From positions 682,001 through 746,000 of the forward strand of contig NZ_CP041743.1 in assembly GCF_007556815.1 (NCBI RefSeq): 64,000 bases of DNA, in the 5' to 3' direction. The notes beneath the pieces were generated by a model. The model made no database searches. It had not been told where the DNA came from and was given only the letters and a program-made list of their open reading frames with translations. Shown here in pieces: positions 18,390 to 28,633 of this stretch; position 1 is the stretch's first letter; every line of letters starts with the position of its first letter. This DNA comes from Paraburkholderia megapolitana. Lineage in GTDB: Bacteria > Pseudomonadota > Gammaproteobacteria > Burkholderiales > Burkholderiaceae. The translations under genes and the position numbers were made by a program.

Positions 18390-18962
18390 ATGGTCTCGAC
18401 ACTCGAAAAGAAGGATCCGGCGCTTGCGCTGGGTAGCAAGATACGCGCACTGCGGCAACGCCTGAAGCGCACCCTCGACGACACGGCAAGCGCGGCCGGC
18501 ATTTCAAAGCCGTTCCTGTCGCAGGTCGAGCGAGGCCTGGCGTCGCCGTCCATCACGTCGCTGGCGGGCATTGCCCATGCGCTTGGCGTGAAAGTGCAGT
18601 ACTTCGTGGACACGCCCAGCGAAGAACGCTCGGTGTGCCGCGGGGATCAGCTGAAGTTTTTCGGGTTTGCCGACTCGGCCAACCTGTTTGCCCGGATGAC
18701 CAATCTGTCCGGGGGTCGCCAGCTGGAGGCGATTCTCGTCAAGATGCCGCCCGGGCAGAAGCGTTCGGAAGTCACGACGCACGCGGGCGAAGAGTTTTTG
18801 TACGTGATCGCCGGCGAGGTATCGTTGACACTGGAAGGCAAGACGTTCGTCCTGCACGCGGGTGACAGCGCGCATTATGAATCGACGGTGCCGCATAGCT
18901 GGGCGAATACGGCCCGTGCGGAATCGACTGTCGTCTGGGTGGGTACGCCGAGACTGTTTTAG
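18390..18962 (+). CDS. XRE-family regulator with C-terminal cupin sensor
   Basis: A 190-residue PuuR-like regulator. Residues 13-70 are an XRE helix-turn-helix (LGSKIRALRQRLKRTLDDTA, then GISKPFLSQVERGLASPSITSL). Residues about 110-186 are a cupin barrel (MPPGQKRSEVTTHAGEEFLYVIAGEVSLTL, then LHAGDSAHYESTVPHSW). Such proteins sense amines, amino acids or peptides. It lies 183 bases ahead of oppA in the same direction and is the likely regulator of the opp operon and possibly of itself through the repeats at 18334-18367. Confidence 0.92.
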   Translation: MVSTLEKKDPALALGSKIRALRQRLKRTLDDTASAAGISKPFLSQVERGLASPSITSLAGIAHALGVKVQYFVDTPSEERSVCRGDQLKFFGFADSANLFARMTNLSGGRQLEAILVKMPPGQKRSEVTTHAGEEFLYVIAGEVSLTLEGKTFVLHAGDSAHYESTVPHSWANTARAESTVVWVGTPRLF

Positions 18963-19145
18963 ATCGCAGGCATTTCAGATCGGCCGGGTCCGACGCATCG
19001 AATCGCATGCCTGCGTTACGAATTGTAAGGATTCCTCGATGCTGGACAGACAACAGGGGCCGCCCCGGCCCCGCCCAGGCTAATCACCGGGCGCGTGGCC
19101 GCGCACGCCAGCAGTGTTCCCCTCACCCTTTCTGCCACCTTACCT

Positions 19146-20774
19146 ATGAAAAAAACGTCCGCCCTCGCGACGGCGCTGACCGCGCTCACCTTCGCGTCTA
19201 CCCTCGCACTTACTCTCCCCGCCGGTGCCGTTACGGTCCCCGCAGGCGTCGCGCTCTCTCCCAGCCAGGAAATCACCCGCCAGGTGCGCGGCGAGGTCGA
19301 GTCGCTCGACCCCGCGCACATCGAGTCGTGGAACGGCAATACGGTCGGCCTGGACCTGTTCGAGGGCCTGACGCGCATCGACGCGAGCGGCGCGGTGGTA
19401 CCGGGTGTGGCGCAGTCGTGGACGCGCACCGGGCCGGACACATGGGTATTCAAGCTGCGTCATGACGCAAAGTGGAGCAACGGCCAGCCTGTCACGGCAG
19501 CGGACTTCGTCTATGCGTGGCAGCGCGTCGTCGATCCGAAAACCGGCTCGAAGTACACGATCCTCGTTGAATTCGTGAAAAACGCGAAGGCCGTGATTGC
19601 CGGCAAGATGCCGCCGTCGGGCCTCGCCGTACGCGCAGCTGATCCCTACACGCTCGAAGTCACCACCGAAGTGCCGGCCGCGTTCTTCCCCGAACTCACG
19701 GCCATGGCGACGATGGCGCCGGTCGATCGCGCGACGGTGACGAAATTTGGCGACGCATGGACGCGCCCCGGCAACCTGGTAGGCAACGGCGCCTATGCGT
19801 TGACCGACTGGCAGCCGAACAACCGCATCGTGATGGTGAAGAACACGCACTACTGGAACGCGCCGAAAGTGGTGATTTCGAAGGTGACGTACCTGCCGAT
19901 CGAAGACAACGAAACGGCCATGCGCATGTATCAGGCCGGTCAGATGGATTACACGTACTCGATTCCGTCGGGTATCTATGCGCAGGTTTCGAAGCAGTTC
20001 GGCGGCGAGCTGCGCACCGGCCTGCAGATCGCGACCTACTACTACAGCCTCGACAACAGCAACCCGGCGTTCAAGGATGTGCGCGTGCGTCAGGCACTGT
20101 CGATGGTTCTGGACCGCGACCTGCTCACTTCGAAGCTCACGCAAGCCGGCGAAGAGCCGATGTACGGCCTGATCGTGAAGGGCACCAAGGGCGCGGGCGT
20201 CTTCACCCCCGACTGGGCCTCGTGGCCGATGGCCAGGCGCATCGACTATGCGCGCAACCTGCTGAAGCAGGCCGGCTATTCGGACGCCAAGCCGCTCACG
20301 TTCACGCTGACGTATGACACCAACGACCTGCACAAGAAGGTCGCCCTCTTCGTCACCTCCGAATGGCGTACCAAGCTCGGCGTCACCGCCAAGCTCGAAA
20401 ACGTCGAGTACAAGGTGCTGCTCAAGGAGCGTCACGACGGCAAGGTACAAGCATCGCGCGACGGCTGGTTCGTCGACTACAACGACGCCATGTCGTTCTT
20501 CGATCTGATCCGCTGCGGCAGCGTGCAGAACGACCAGCACTATTGCAACCCGAAGGTCGACGCACTGATCGCCCAGGGCAACCAGCAGACCGACGACGCA
20601 AAGCGCACCGCGCTGCTCACCCAGGCGCACGCTCTCGCCATGAACGACTACCCGCTGATTCCGCTGTTCCAGTACTCGGCGGACCGGCTCGTGAAGTCGT
20701 ATCTGGGCGGCTATCTGCCGACCAACTACATCGACATGCGCTCGTCGCAGGACCTGTACGTGATCAAGCACTGA
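19146..20774 (+). CDS. oppA: Oligopeptide ABC transporter, periplasmic binding protein OppA
   Basis: A 542-residue SBP_bac_5-family protein. The signal peptide is MKKTSALATALTALTFASTLALTLPAGA in essence, cut before about residue 29. Family landmarks are EVESLDPAHIESWNGNTV, DLFEGLTRIDASGAVVPG, WVFKLRHDAKWSNGQPV, TAADFVYAWQRVVDP and WFVDYNDAMSFFDL. It captures oligopeptides in the periplasm and delivers them to OppBC. An in-frame codon at 19095 would lengthen the N-terminus but would spoil the signal peptide, so ATG 19146 was chosen. It is the first gene of a five-gene operon. Confidence 0.92.
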   Translation: MKKTSALATALTALTFASTLALTLPAGAVTVPAGVALSPSQEITRQVRGEVESLDPAHIESWNGNTVGLDLFEGLTRIDASGAVVPGVAQSWTRTGPDTWVFKLRHDAKWSNGQPVTAADFVYAWQRVVDPKTGSKYTILVEFVKNAKAVIAGKMPPSGLAVRAADPYTLEVTTEVPAAFFPELTAMATMAPVDRATVTKFGDAWTRPGNLVGNGAYALTDWQPNNRIVMVKNTHYWNAPKVVISKVTYLPIEDNETAMRMYQAGQMDYTYSIPSGIYAQVSKQFGGELRTGLQIATYYYSLDNSNPAFKDVRVRQALSMVLDRDLLTSKLTQAGEEPMYGLIVKGTKGAGVFTPDWASWPMARRIDYARNLLKQAGYSDAKPLTFTLTYDTNDLHKKVALFVTSEWRTKLGVTAKLENVEYKVLLKERHDGKVQASRDGWFVDYNDAMSFFDLIRCGSVQNDQHYCNPKVDALIAQGNQQTDDAKRTALLTQAHALAMNDYPLIPLFQYSADRLVKSYLGGYLPTNYIDMRSSQDLYVIKH

Positions 20775-20790
20775 GCACCGGAGTCCCGTC

Positions 20791-21729
20791 ATGCTGGCGT
20801 ACACCCTCAGACGCACGCTATGGGCGATCCCGACGATCCTCGCCGTGATCACCGCGTGCTACCTGCTGCTGCATCTGACTCCCGGCGGGCCGTTCGACAC
20901 CGACAAGCATCTGTCGGCCGCCGTGATGGCCAACCTCAATGCGAAGTACCACCTCGATCTGCCGCTCTGGCGGCAGTACCTGCTGTATCTGAACTCGCTG
21001 CTGCACGGCGACCTCGGGCCGTCGTTCCGCTATGTCGACTGGTCGGTCAACGATCTGGTGTGGCATGCGCTGCCGGTGAGCCTCGGCGTAGGCGGCGTGT
21101 CGGTGCCGATCGCACTCGCGATCGGCGTACTGCTCGGCACGTTCGCCGCGGTCCGGCGCGACAGCATCATCGATCACATCGTGATGGTGCTCGGCAATAT
21201 CGGCAACGTGATCCCGCCGTTCGTACTCGGCCCGGTGCTCGTGTGGGTCTTCGCGATCCTGCTGAAAACCTCGAACGGCGACGGCCTGCTGCCCGCCGGC
21301 GGCTGGGGCAACGGCGAATGGCGCTACCGCGTGCTGCCGATCGTGCTGCTCACCATCATCAACGTCGCCGCGATTGCGCGCGTCATGCGCGGCAGCATGA
21401 TCGAAGTGCTGTCCGGCAACTTCATCCGCACGGCGCGCGCGAAGGGCCTGCCGGGCCGCACGATCATCATGCGTCACGCGATGAAACCGGCGCTGATGCC
21501 GGTCGTCTCGCTGCTCGGTTCGATCTGCATCTCGTCGATCACCGCCGCGGTCGTCACCGAGTCGGTGTTCGCGCTGCCCGGGCTCGGGCAGCTCGTCGTG
21601 AACGGCGCGATCAACCGCGACTACACGCTGGTGCTTGGTCTCGTCGTACTGACCACCGCCGTGGCCGTCCTGTTCAACCTGCTGGTCGACCTCGCGTATG
21701 CATGGCTCGACCCGCGCATCCGCTACTGA
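20791..21729 (+). CDS. oppB: Oligopeptide ABC transporter permease OppB
   Basis: A 312-residue inner-membrane permease with six helices. The first helix is IPTILAVITACYLLLHLTPG with the typical PGGPFD that follows; the EAA-loop region is MRGSMIEVLSGNFIRTARAKG with LPGRTIIMRHAMKPALMP. It pairs with OppC to form the peptide channel. It follows oppA by 16 bases with CCGGAG as ribosome site and runs 4 bases short of oppC. Confidence 0.92.
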   Translation: MLAYTLRRTLWAIPTILAVITACYLLLHLTPGGPFDTDKHLSAAVMANLNAKYHLDLPLWRQYLLYLNSLLHGDLGPSFRYVDWSVNDLVWHALPVSLGVGGVSVPIALAIGVLLGTFAAVRRDSIIDHIVMVLGNIGNVIPPFVLGPVLVWVFAILLKTSNGDGLLPAGGWGNGEWRYRVLPIVLLTIINVAAIARVMRGSMIEVLSGNFIRTARAKGLPGRTIIMRHAMKPALMPVVSLLGSICISSITAAVVTESVFALPGLGQLVVNGAINRDYTLVLGLVVLTTAVAVLFNLLVDLAYAWLDPRIRY

Positions 21730-21733
21730 TCCC

Positions 21734-22636
21734 ATGAGCCGCCTCTCTCCTGCTCTCGACGCGTCGCCGGCCGCGGTCGCGCCGCCGCGCTCGCGCAGCC
21801 CGTTCGCCACCGCCTGCGCACGCTTCCTGCGCAATCGCGCGGGGATGGCCGGGCTCGTCATCCTGCTGCTGATCGTGATCGCGTGTTTCGTCGGCCCATG
21901 GCTGCTGCCCAACGATCCGATCAACAGCGACTGGGGGTCGATCAGCCTGCCGCCGACCTGGCAGAACGCACACTGGTTCGGTACCGACGAACTCGGTCGC
22001 GACCTGCTCGTGCGTACGCTGGTTGGCGGTCGCGTATCGCTCGAAGTCGGTCTGCTCGGCACGCTCGTGTCGGGCCTGTTCGGCGTCGCGTGGGGCGCGA
22101 CGGCGGGCTACCTCGGCGGACGCATCGATTCGGGGATGATGCGTATCGTCGACATGATGTACGCGATCCCCTACATGCTGATCGCCATCCTGATGATGAC
22201 GCTGTTCGGCCGCGCGTTTTATCTGGTCGTGCTGACCATCAGCGCGTTTTCGTGGCTCGACATGGCGCGCGTGGTGCGCGGCCAGACGCTGTCGCTGCGC
22301 ACGCGCGAATTCGTCGACGCCGCACGTGCGATCGGCATCGGCTCGCGTCCGATCATCACGCGTCACATCGTGCCGAACCTGATCGGCGTTGTGGTCGTGT
22401 ATGCGACCGTTACGGTGCCCAACATCGTGCTGACCGAATCGGTGCTGTCGTTCCTCGGTCTCGGTGTGCAGGAACCGATGACGAGCTGGGGCGTGCTGAT
22501 CCAGGACGGCGCGCAGAAGCTCGAATCGATGCCGTGGCTGCTGCTGTGTCCCGCTGTGATGCTGTGCGCGACGCTCTATTGCGTGAGTTTCGTCGGCGAC
22601 GGTCTGCGCGACGCGCTCGACCCGAAGGAGCGTTGA
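21734..22636 (+). CDS. oppC: Oligopeptide ABC transporter permease OppC
   Basis: A 300-residue permease with the N-terminal OppC extension (FLRNRAGMAGLVILLLIVIA) and the conserved HWFGTDELGRDLLVRTLVGG region, then the EAA loop (VVRGQTLSLRTREFVDAARAIG). It forms the inner-membrane pore with OppB. ATG 21734 lies right behind the oppB stop; an ATG at 21698 lies inside oppB and is unlikely. Confidence 0.92.
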   Translation: MSRLSPALDASPAAVAPPRSRSPFATACARFLRNRAGMAGLVILLLIVIACFVGPWLLPNDPINSDWGSISLPPTWQNAHWFGTDELGRDLLVRTLVGGRVSLEVGLLGTLVSGLFGVAWGATAGYLGGRIDSGMMRIVDMMYAIPYMLIAILMMTLFGRAFYLVVLTISAFSWLDMARVVRGQTLSLRTREFVDAARAIGIGSRPIITRHIVPNLIGVVVVYATVTVPNIVLTESVLSFLGLGVQEPMTSWGVLIQDGAQKLESMPWLLLCPAVMLCATLYCVSFVGDGLRDALDPKER

Positions 22637-22637
22637 G

Positions 22638-23668
22638 ATGACCCTGCTGGAAGTGAAAGACCTGAGCGTGCGCTTCACGCGCCGCGACCGCCCGCCCGTC
22701 GATGCGGTGCAGCGCGTGTCGTTCTCGCTCGACGCGGGCCAGACGCTCGGCATCGTCGGCGAATCGGGCTCGGGCAAGAGCCAGACCGTGATGGCGCTGC
22801 TTGGTCTGCTGGCCTCGAACGGCCACGTATCGGGCGAAGCGAATTATCGCGGCGAAAACCTGCTGGGGATGAAAGAAGGCGCGCTGAACAAGATTCGCGG
22901 CGACCGCATCGGCATGGTGTTCCAGGACCCGATGACGTCGCTCAATCCGTTCCTGACGATCGAACGGCAGATGACCGAGACGCTGCAACTGCATCGCGGC
23001 GTCTCGCGCCGTGAAGCACGCCGCCGCGCGATCGAAACGCTCGAAACGGTGCGCATTCCAGACGCCGCACGACGCATCGGCATGTACCCGCACGAGTTCT
23101 CCGGCGGTATGCGCCAGCGCGTGATGATCGCGATGACGCTGCTGCTCGAGCCCGAGATCCTGATCGCCGACGAGCCGACCACCGCGCTCGACGTCACCGT
23201 GCAGGCGCAGATCATCGAACTGCTGCGCGAGCTGAACCGCGAGCGCGGCACGGCGATCGTATTGATCACGCACGACATGGGTGTGGTGGCTGGTCTGTGC
23301 GACGACGTGATGGTGATGTACGCCGGCCAGACCGTCGAACAGGCGAGCGCCGCAACGCTGTTCGCCGCGCCGACGCATCCGTACACGATCGGCCTGCTCA
23401 ACGCACTGCCGCGCCTCACCGACGACGACGCGCTCGACTACGACCGCGACGCACCGCTGCGCACGATCCCCGGCAATCCGCCGATGCCGGGTCACCTCGG
23501 CGCGGGCTGTGCGTTCGCACCGCGCTGCGCCTACGCGCTCGATGTGTGCCGCACGACACCGCCAACGCTCGCCTCGACAACGACTCCGCCGGTCGGTCCA
23601 GGCAAAGCGCCGGGCACCGCGCGCCGCGCGTGCCATCGTCCCGTCAATGAAATTGTGGAGGCACTGCC

Positions 23669-23672
<4 letters not shown>
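22638..23672 (+). CDS. oppD: Oligopeptide ABC transporter ATPase OppD
   Basis: A 344-residue ATP-binding subunit. The Walker A is GESGSGKSQ, the signature SGGMRQRVMIAM, and the Walker B ILIADEPTTALDV. The C-terminal oligopeptide-transporter extension holds the Cys-rich AGCAFAPRCAYALDVCR region that in this family binds a [4Fe-4S] cluster. It starts 1 base after oppC and overlaps oppF by 4 bases, so translation is probably coupled. Confidence 0.93.
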
Positions 23673-24694
<1,022 letters not shown>

Positions 24695-24728
24695 ACGCAT
24701 ATCCCCCAACCCTGAAGTAATCCTTTCC

Positions 24729-24752
24729 CGACAGGGCTGACCCGCCCTGTCG
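24729..24752 (+). other. Intercistronic hairpin between oppF and the OprD gene
   Basis: CGACAGGGC pairs with GCCCTGTCG (9 bp, 6-base loop). There is no T run after it, so it may be an attenuating or mRNA-stabilising hairpin, not a full terminator. Confidence 0.45.
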
Positions 24753-24845
24753 CTGGAGACGCTCGTCCTGCTACCGCAGAACGGGCAAACGCGTGGACTG
24801 GCCGACCGTCAGTCGAAGATTCAACACCATAAAAAAGAGATCTAG

Positions 24846-26339
24846 ATGAAAAGCACCCTTTCTCGACCCGAAACATCAAGAAACACCTGGCTGATGCTCG
24901 GCCTGCCCGCACTGACTGCGCTCGCAGCGACAGCCAGCGCATACGCAGACGACGCGATGCCAGCAGTTACTGGCGTTGCCGCGCGAACGGCAGCGGCCAT
25001 CACACTCGCACAAACGTCACCCGTCGGTCCCACGCCGACCGAGAACGTCATCGTCAACGCGGAAGCCGACCAGATCCAGCTACCGCCCACACCGCTATCG
25101 AGCCAGGCGAAAAGCAACGGCTTTATCGCCGATAGCCACCTCGACCTGCAATTCCGCAATTACTCCGACTATCTGGAGGTCAAGGGCGGTCCGCGTCGCC
25201 ACTCATGGGTACAGGGCGCGCAGGCGAACTACCAGTCGGGTTACACGCAGGGGCTGATCGGCTTCGGCGTCGATGCGTCGTTATTCGGTGCGCTGAAACT
25301 CGACGGAGGCCAGGGCGCTGGCAACATGGTGCACGTCGCGCCTGGCGGCGGCTCGAACCAGCTTGCGTGGGCTTATCCGGGCATGTACGACATCAAGGGA
25401 CGCATTTCGGAAACCGTCGTCAAGTACGGTCTGCAGACCGTGTCGAATCCGTTCCTCGAGCCGCACGACAACCGCGCATTGCCGCCGACCTTCCTCGGCG
25501 TGTCGCTCGTCAGCAAGGACGTGAAGGACATGTCGCTCGAAGCCGGCAGCTTCACGAAAACCGATGCGCGCGGGCAAACGCGTCTGACCTCGCTGAGCAC
25601 CTCGTACGGCGGCGTGAAGTTCGACCGGCTGAGCTATGTGGGCGGCAACTGGAACTACTCGCCGAACGGCACGCTGTCGCTGTACGCGGACCAGGCCGAC
25701 AACGTATGGCGCCAGTACTTCGCTTCGGTCACGCACTCGATCGGCGATCCGTCGACGGTGAAGTGGACCGGCCTCGCCAACATCTACTCGACGCACGACA
25801 CCGGCAACGCGCTGGAAGGCCACATCAACAGCAACGCGTACAGCCTCGCGTTGTCCGCGCAGCACGGCGCGCATTCGCTGCTGCTCGGCTACCAGCAGGT
25901 GCTCGGCAACCAGTTCTTCGACTACGTGAACGAAACCAACGGCATCTATCTGACCAACTCGATGGACGTCGACTACAACGCGCCGCACGAGAAATCGCTG
26001 CAGTTGCGCTATTCGGTGGACGGCAAGTATCTCGGCTTGCCGGGCTTCAAGGCGATGCTGTGGGGGCTGACCGGTTGGGGTGCGGATGCATCGGCAGAAG
26101 CGGCGGCGAACGCATCGGTGTCGAGTCCGTTCCACGATCTGTACTGGAAGAACGGCGAACCGGTGCACGGCCGTCATCACGAGATCGGTTTTATTCCGAG
26201 CTATACGCTGCAAAGCGGTCGCTTCAAGGATACGAAGATCACCTTCATCGCGATGTGGCACGTCTCGCAGGCGCACTACTCGGACAGCAACAACATGGAA
26301 TACCGGCTGGTGGTCAATGTGCCGGTCAAGGTGTTCTAG
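24846..26339 (+). CDS. OprD-family substrate-specific outer membrane porin
   Basis: A 497-residue OprD-type porin for basic amino acids, peptides or organic acids. The signal peptide ends at AYADD (about residue 34), followed by an unusually long linker of about 60 residues before the barrel begins at FIADSHLDLQFRNYSDYLE. Family motifs are QGAQANYQSGYTQGLIGFG and a C-terminal ...VVNVPVKVF with terminal Phe. Its position behind oppABCDF suggests that it lets the same peptides cross the outer membrane. Confidence 0.88.
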   Translation: MKSTLSRPETSRNTWLMLGLPALTALAATASAYADDAMPAVTGVAARTAAAITLAQTSPVGPTPTENVIVNAEADQIQLPPTPLSSQAKSNGFIADSHLDLQFRNYSDYLEVKGGPRRHSWVQGAQANYQSGYTQGLIGFGVDASLFGALKLDGGQGAGNMVHVAPGGGSNQLAWAYPGMYDIKGRISETVVKYGLQTVSNPFLEPHDNRALPPTFLGVSLVSKDVKDMSLEAGSFTKTDARGQTRLTSLSTSYGGVKFDRLSYVGGNWNYSPNGTLSLYADQADNVWRQYFASVTHSIGDPSTVKWTGLANIYSTHDTGNALEGHINSNAYSLALSAQHGAHSLLLGYQQVLGNQFFDYVNETNGIYLTNSMDVDYNAPHEKSLQLRYSVDGKYLGLPGFKAMLWGLTGWGADASAEAAANASVSSPFHDLYWKNGEPVHGRHHEIGFIPSYTLQSGRFKDTKITFIAMWHVSQAHYSDSNNMEYRLVVNVPVKVF

Positions 26340-26364
26340 GTCATACGCTGCACCTGCAACCGGG

Positions 26365-26394
26365 GGCCGTCAGCCGATCCGTTCGCTGACGGCC
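26365..26394. other. Inverted repeat across the IclR stop codon
   Basis: GGCCGTCAGC and GCTGACGGCC form a perfect 10-bp stem with a 10-base loop, in the 3' end of the iclR-type gene and 26 bases after the OprD stop. It could end the OprD transcript; there is no T tract. Confidence 0.4.
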
Positions 26395-27239
26395 ACCGCC
26401 GCGAGCGCCTGCATCGGGCGGCGTAGCGCGGCATCGAATGGATTGGTCTGCGGGCCGATCGCCTCGGCCTGACGCCGCAGCAGTTCGACGACCATCGGCA
26501 AGCGGTCGTCACCGAGCCGCGACGCGAGCGTGCCGACGCTGAGCGCCGCCACCGCGATACCGTTGCGGTCGAGCACCGGCACCGCTACCCCCGCCATCCC
26601 GTCGAGCACACCGCTGCTGCGGCCCGCGTAGCCAAGTTGCCGTACACGCTCGATCTCCGTGCGCAGATAGACCTCGTCCAGCACACCATAGCCGCGAATG
26701 CGCGGGACATTGAAGCGAATGATTTCTTCACGTTCCGCTTCCGGCAGAAACGCGAGGATCGCGAGGCTGCCCTGGCCGACGCCAAGCGCTACACGTCCGC
26801 CGATGTCGCCGGTGAACGAGCGGATCGGGAACGGTCCTTCGCACAGGTCGACGCACACGGCGTCGAAGCCGTTCTTCGCGAGCAGGAAGATCGTGTCGCC
26901 GAGACTCGCGCACAGACGCAGCAGCGCAGGCCGGCAGAGCGTACGCAGGCCGTTCGGGTTGCCGGCCTGCGCTGCGAGCGCGAAGAAGTCGACGCTCAGG
27001 CGGTACAGCTTCGATTGCTCGTCCTGTTCGACCATCCCTTCGACGATCAGTGTCTGCAGGATGCGATGCACGGTGCCCTGCGTTAGGCCGACCGTCTTCG
27101 CAAGCCGCGTGACGCGTGCGCCGTCCTGCTGCATGCCCGCGAGTGCGCGCAGCACCGCGAACGCCCGCGCCAGCATGCCGGTGCCCGGCGTGCCGGTGGA
27201 ACCCGGCGCTGGATCGTCGTGATGGGTGGTGGTTGCCAT
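26370..27239 (-). CDS. IclR-family transcriptional regulator
   Basis: A 289-residue regulator. The winged helix is at residues about 23-80 (MLARAFAVLRALAGMQ, GLTQGTVHRILQTLIVEGM). The C-terminal effector domain has FPIRSFTGDIGGRVALGVGQ, ALSVGTLASRL and the usual small-molecule pocket region. It is divergent from the ABC/dehydrogenase operon at 27542, and the intervening 302 bases carry repeated TTCCAT elements, which makes that operon the likely target. Confidence 0.9.
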   Translation of the reverse strand: MATTTHHDDPAPGSTGTPGTGMLARAFAVLRALAGMQQDGARVTRLAKTVGLTQGTVHRILQTLIVEGMVEQDEQSKLYRLSVDFFALAAQAGNPNGLRTLCRPALLRLCASLGDTIFLLAKNGFDAVCVDLCEGPFPIRSFTGDIGGRVALGVGQGSLAILAFLPEAEREEIIRFNVPRIRGYGVLDEVYLRTEIERVRQLGYAGRSSGVLDGMAGVAVPVLDRNGIAVAALSVGTLASRLGDDRLPMVVELLRRQAEAIGPQTNPFDAALRRPMQALAAVAVSERIG

Positions 27240-27250
27240 CGGCTTTCCTT

Positions 27251-27416
27251 CAAATTGATTCCATTCAGTGGAAGATTATCACGGGTTCGATTCGATATCA
27301 GAATACCTGCGTACGCCTTCGTTCTGGCTTGAGTTCGGAAGTATCAGGGATTACTCGCACATCTTTGGATGGAATCAATTTGATGCCTTTCGGCAAATAT
27401 ATTCCATTCATCGGAA
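27251..27416. promoter_or_regulatory. Repeated TTCCAT operators in the IclR/ABC divergent region
   Basis: TTCCATTCAGTGGAA (27259-27273) is a near palindrome, and TTCCATTCATCGGAA (27402-27416) is a close copy. CAAATTGATTCCAT (27251-27264) recurs perfectly inverted as ATGGAATCAATTTG (27369-27382). A further ATGGAATA lies near 27441. The gap between the divergent start codons (27240-27541) otherwise contains no gene. These are probable IclR-family operators. Confidence 0.6.
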
Positions 27417-27541
27417 TTATTTTCGTTTTCATATCGTTTGATGGAATATCGAATTGACGCTGCATAATTTGGCTGGCTAGAGTCGGCTTCATCCGAGCCA
27501 TCACGGACTCATCGGGTGCGCGCTCACCCAAAGGCCACGCC

Positions 27542-28633
27542 ATGTCGTTCCTCACACTCACGGACCTGACGAAGTCGTTCGGCGATCTGCACGCGGTCGC
27601 CGACGTCAACCTGTCGGTCGAAAAAGGCGAGTTCGTGTCGCTGCTCGGACCATCGGGCTGCGGCAAGACCACGACGCTGCAGATGATCGCGGGGTTCGTC
27701 GACGTGACGCGCGGCCGTATCACGCTAGACGGCCGCGACATCACACAGATGAAGCCGAACCGGCGCGGCCTCGGCGTTGTGTTTCAGAGCTACGCGCTGT
27801 TTCCGCACATGAGCGTCGCGGAAAACGTCGGCTTCGGACTCGAGATGCGCGGCATCGACAAGGCCGAGCGCAACGAGCGGATTCGCGAGACGCTCGCGCT
27901 CGTGCGGCTCGATACGCTCGCGCATCGCTTTCCTCGTGAGTTGTCCGGCGGACAGCGGCAACGCGTAGCGATTGCCCGCGCGATCGTGATCGCACCACCC
28001 GTGCTGCTACTCGACGAACCGATGTCGAATCTCGACGCGAAGCTGCGCGAGGACATGCAGTTCGAACTGCGCGCGATCCAGCGCAAGGTCGGCACGACAA
28101 CGATCATGGTCACGCACGATCAGTCCGAAGCGCTGTCGATCAGCGACCGTGTTGTCGTGATGGAAGCGGGCCGCATTACGCAGATCGATACGCCGTATCA
28201 CGCGTATGAGCGCCCCGAAAATCTGTTCGTGTCGCAGTTCATCGGCAAGGCCAACATGCTGCCGGGCAAGGTGGTGAGCCGTGACGGCGAAGCGATCCGT
28301 ATCGACCTCGGTCACGATCTCGCCGAGACCGGACGCACCGCGCAACTGCCGCTGCGTGAACGCGAGGTTGATGTCGGCGATGCCGTCACGCTGTGCATCC
28401 GCCCGGAGAAACTGCGGCTATGTGCACCGGGCACCGGCAGGCTGTCGGCCACCGTGACGAGCCGGTTTTTCCTCGGCAGCCAGTGGTTGTATCGCGTCGA
28501 CAGCAAACTGGGCGAGGTGCTCGTGTGTTGTCAGAACGAAGGCACCGAACCGCTCGCGGAAGGCGCGCCGGTCGGCGTCGACTGGAACAGCGAAGCGATC
28601 CGCTTTATTCAGCGGGATGCGCATCATGGCTAG
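27542..28633 (+). CDS. PotA-like ABC transporter ATPase
   Basis: A 363-residue ATPase of the spermidine/putrescine-iron branch. Walker A GPSGCGKTTTLQMIAGF, signature LSGGQRQRVAIARAI, Walker B LLLDEPMSNLDAKL, and a C-terminal TOBE domain (DAVTLCIRPEKLRL). It powers uptake through the two permeases that follow. Its stop codon overlaps the next gene, showing tight coupling. Confidence 0.92.
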   Translation: MSFLTLTDLTKSFGDLHAVADVNLSVEKGEFVSLLGPSGCGKTTTLQMIAGFVDVTRGRITLDGRDITQMKPNRRGLGVVFQSYALFPHMSVAENVGFGLEMRGIDKAERNERIRETLALVRLDTLAHRFPRELSGGQRQRVAIARAIVIAPPVLLLDEPMSNLDAKLREDMQFELRAIQRKVGTTTIMVTHDQSEALSISDRVVVMEAGRITQIDTPYHAYERPENLFVSQFIGKANMLPGKVVSRDGEAIRIDLGHDLAETGRTAQLPLREREVDVGDAVTLCIRPEKLRLCAPGTGRLSATVTSRFFLGSQWLYRVDSKLGEVLVCCQNEGTEPLAEGAPVGVDWNSEAIRFIQRDAHHG

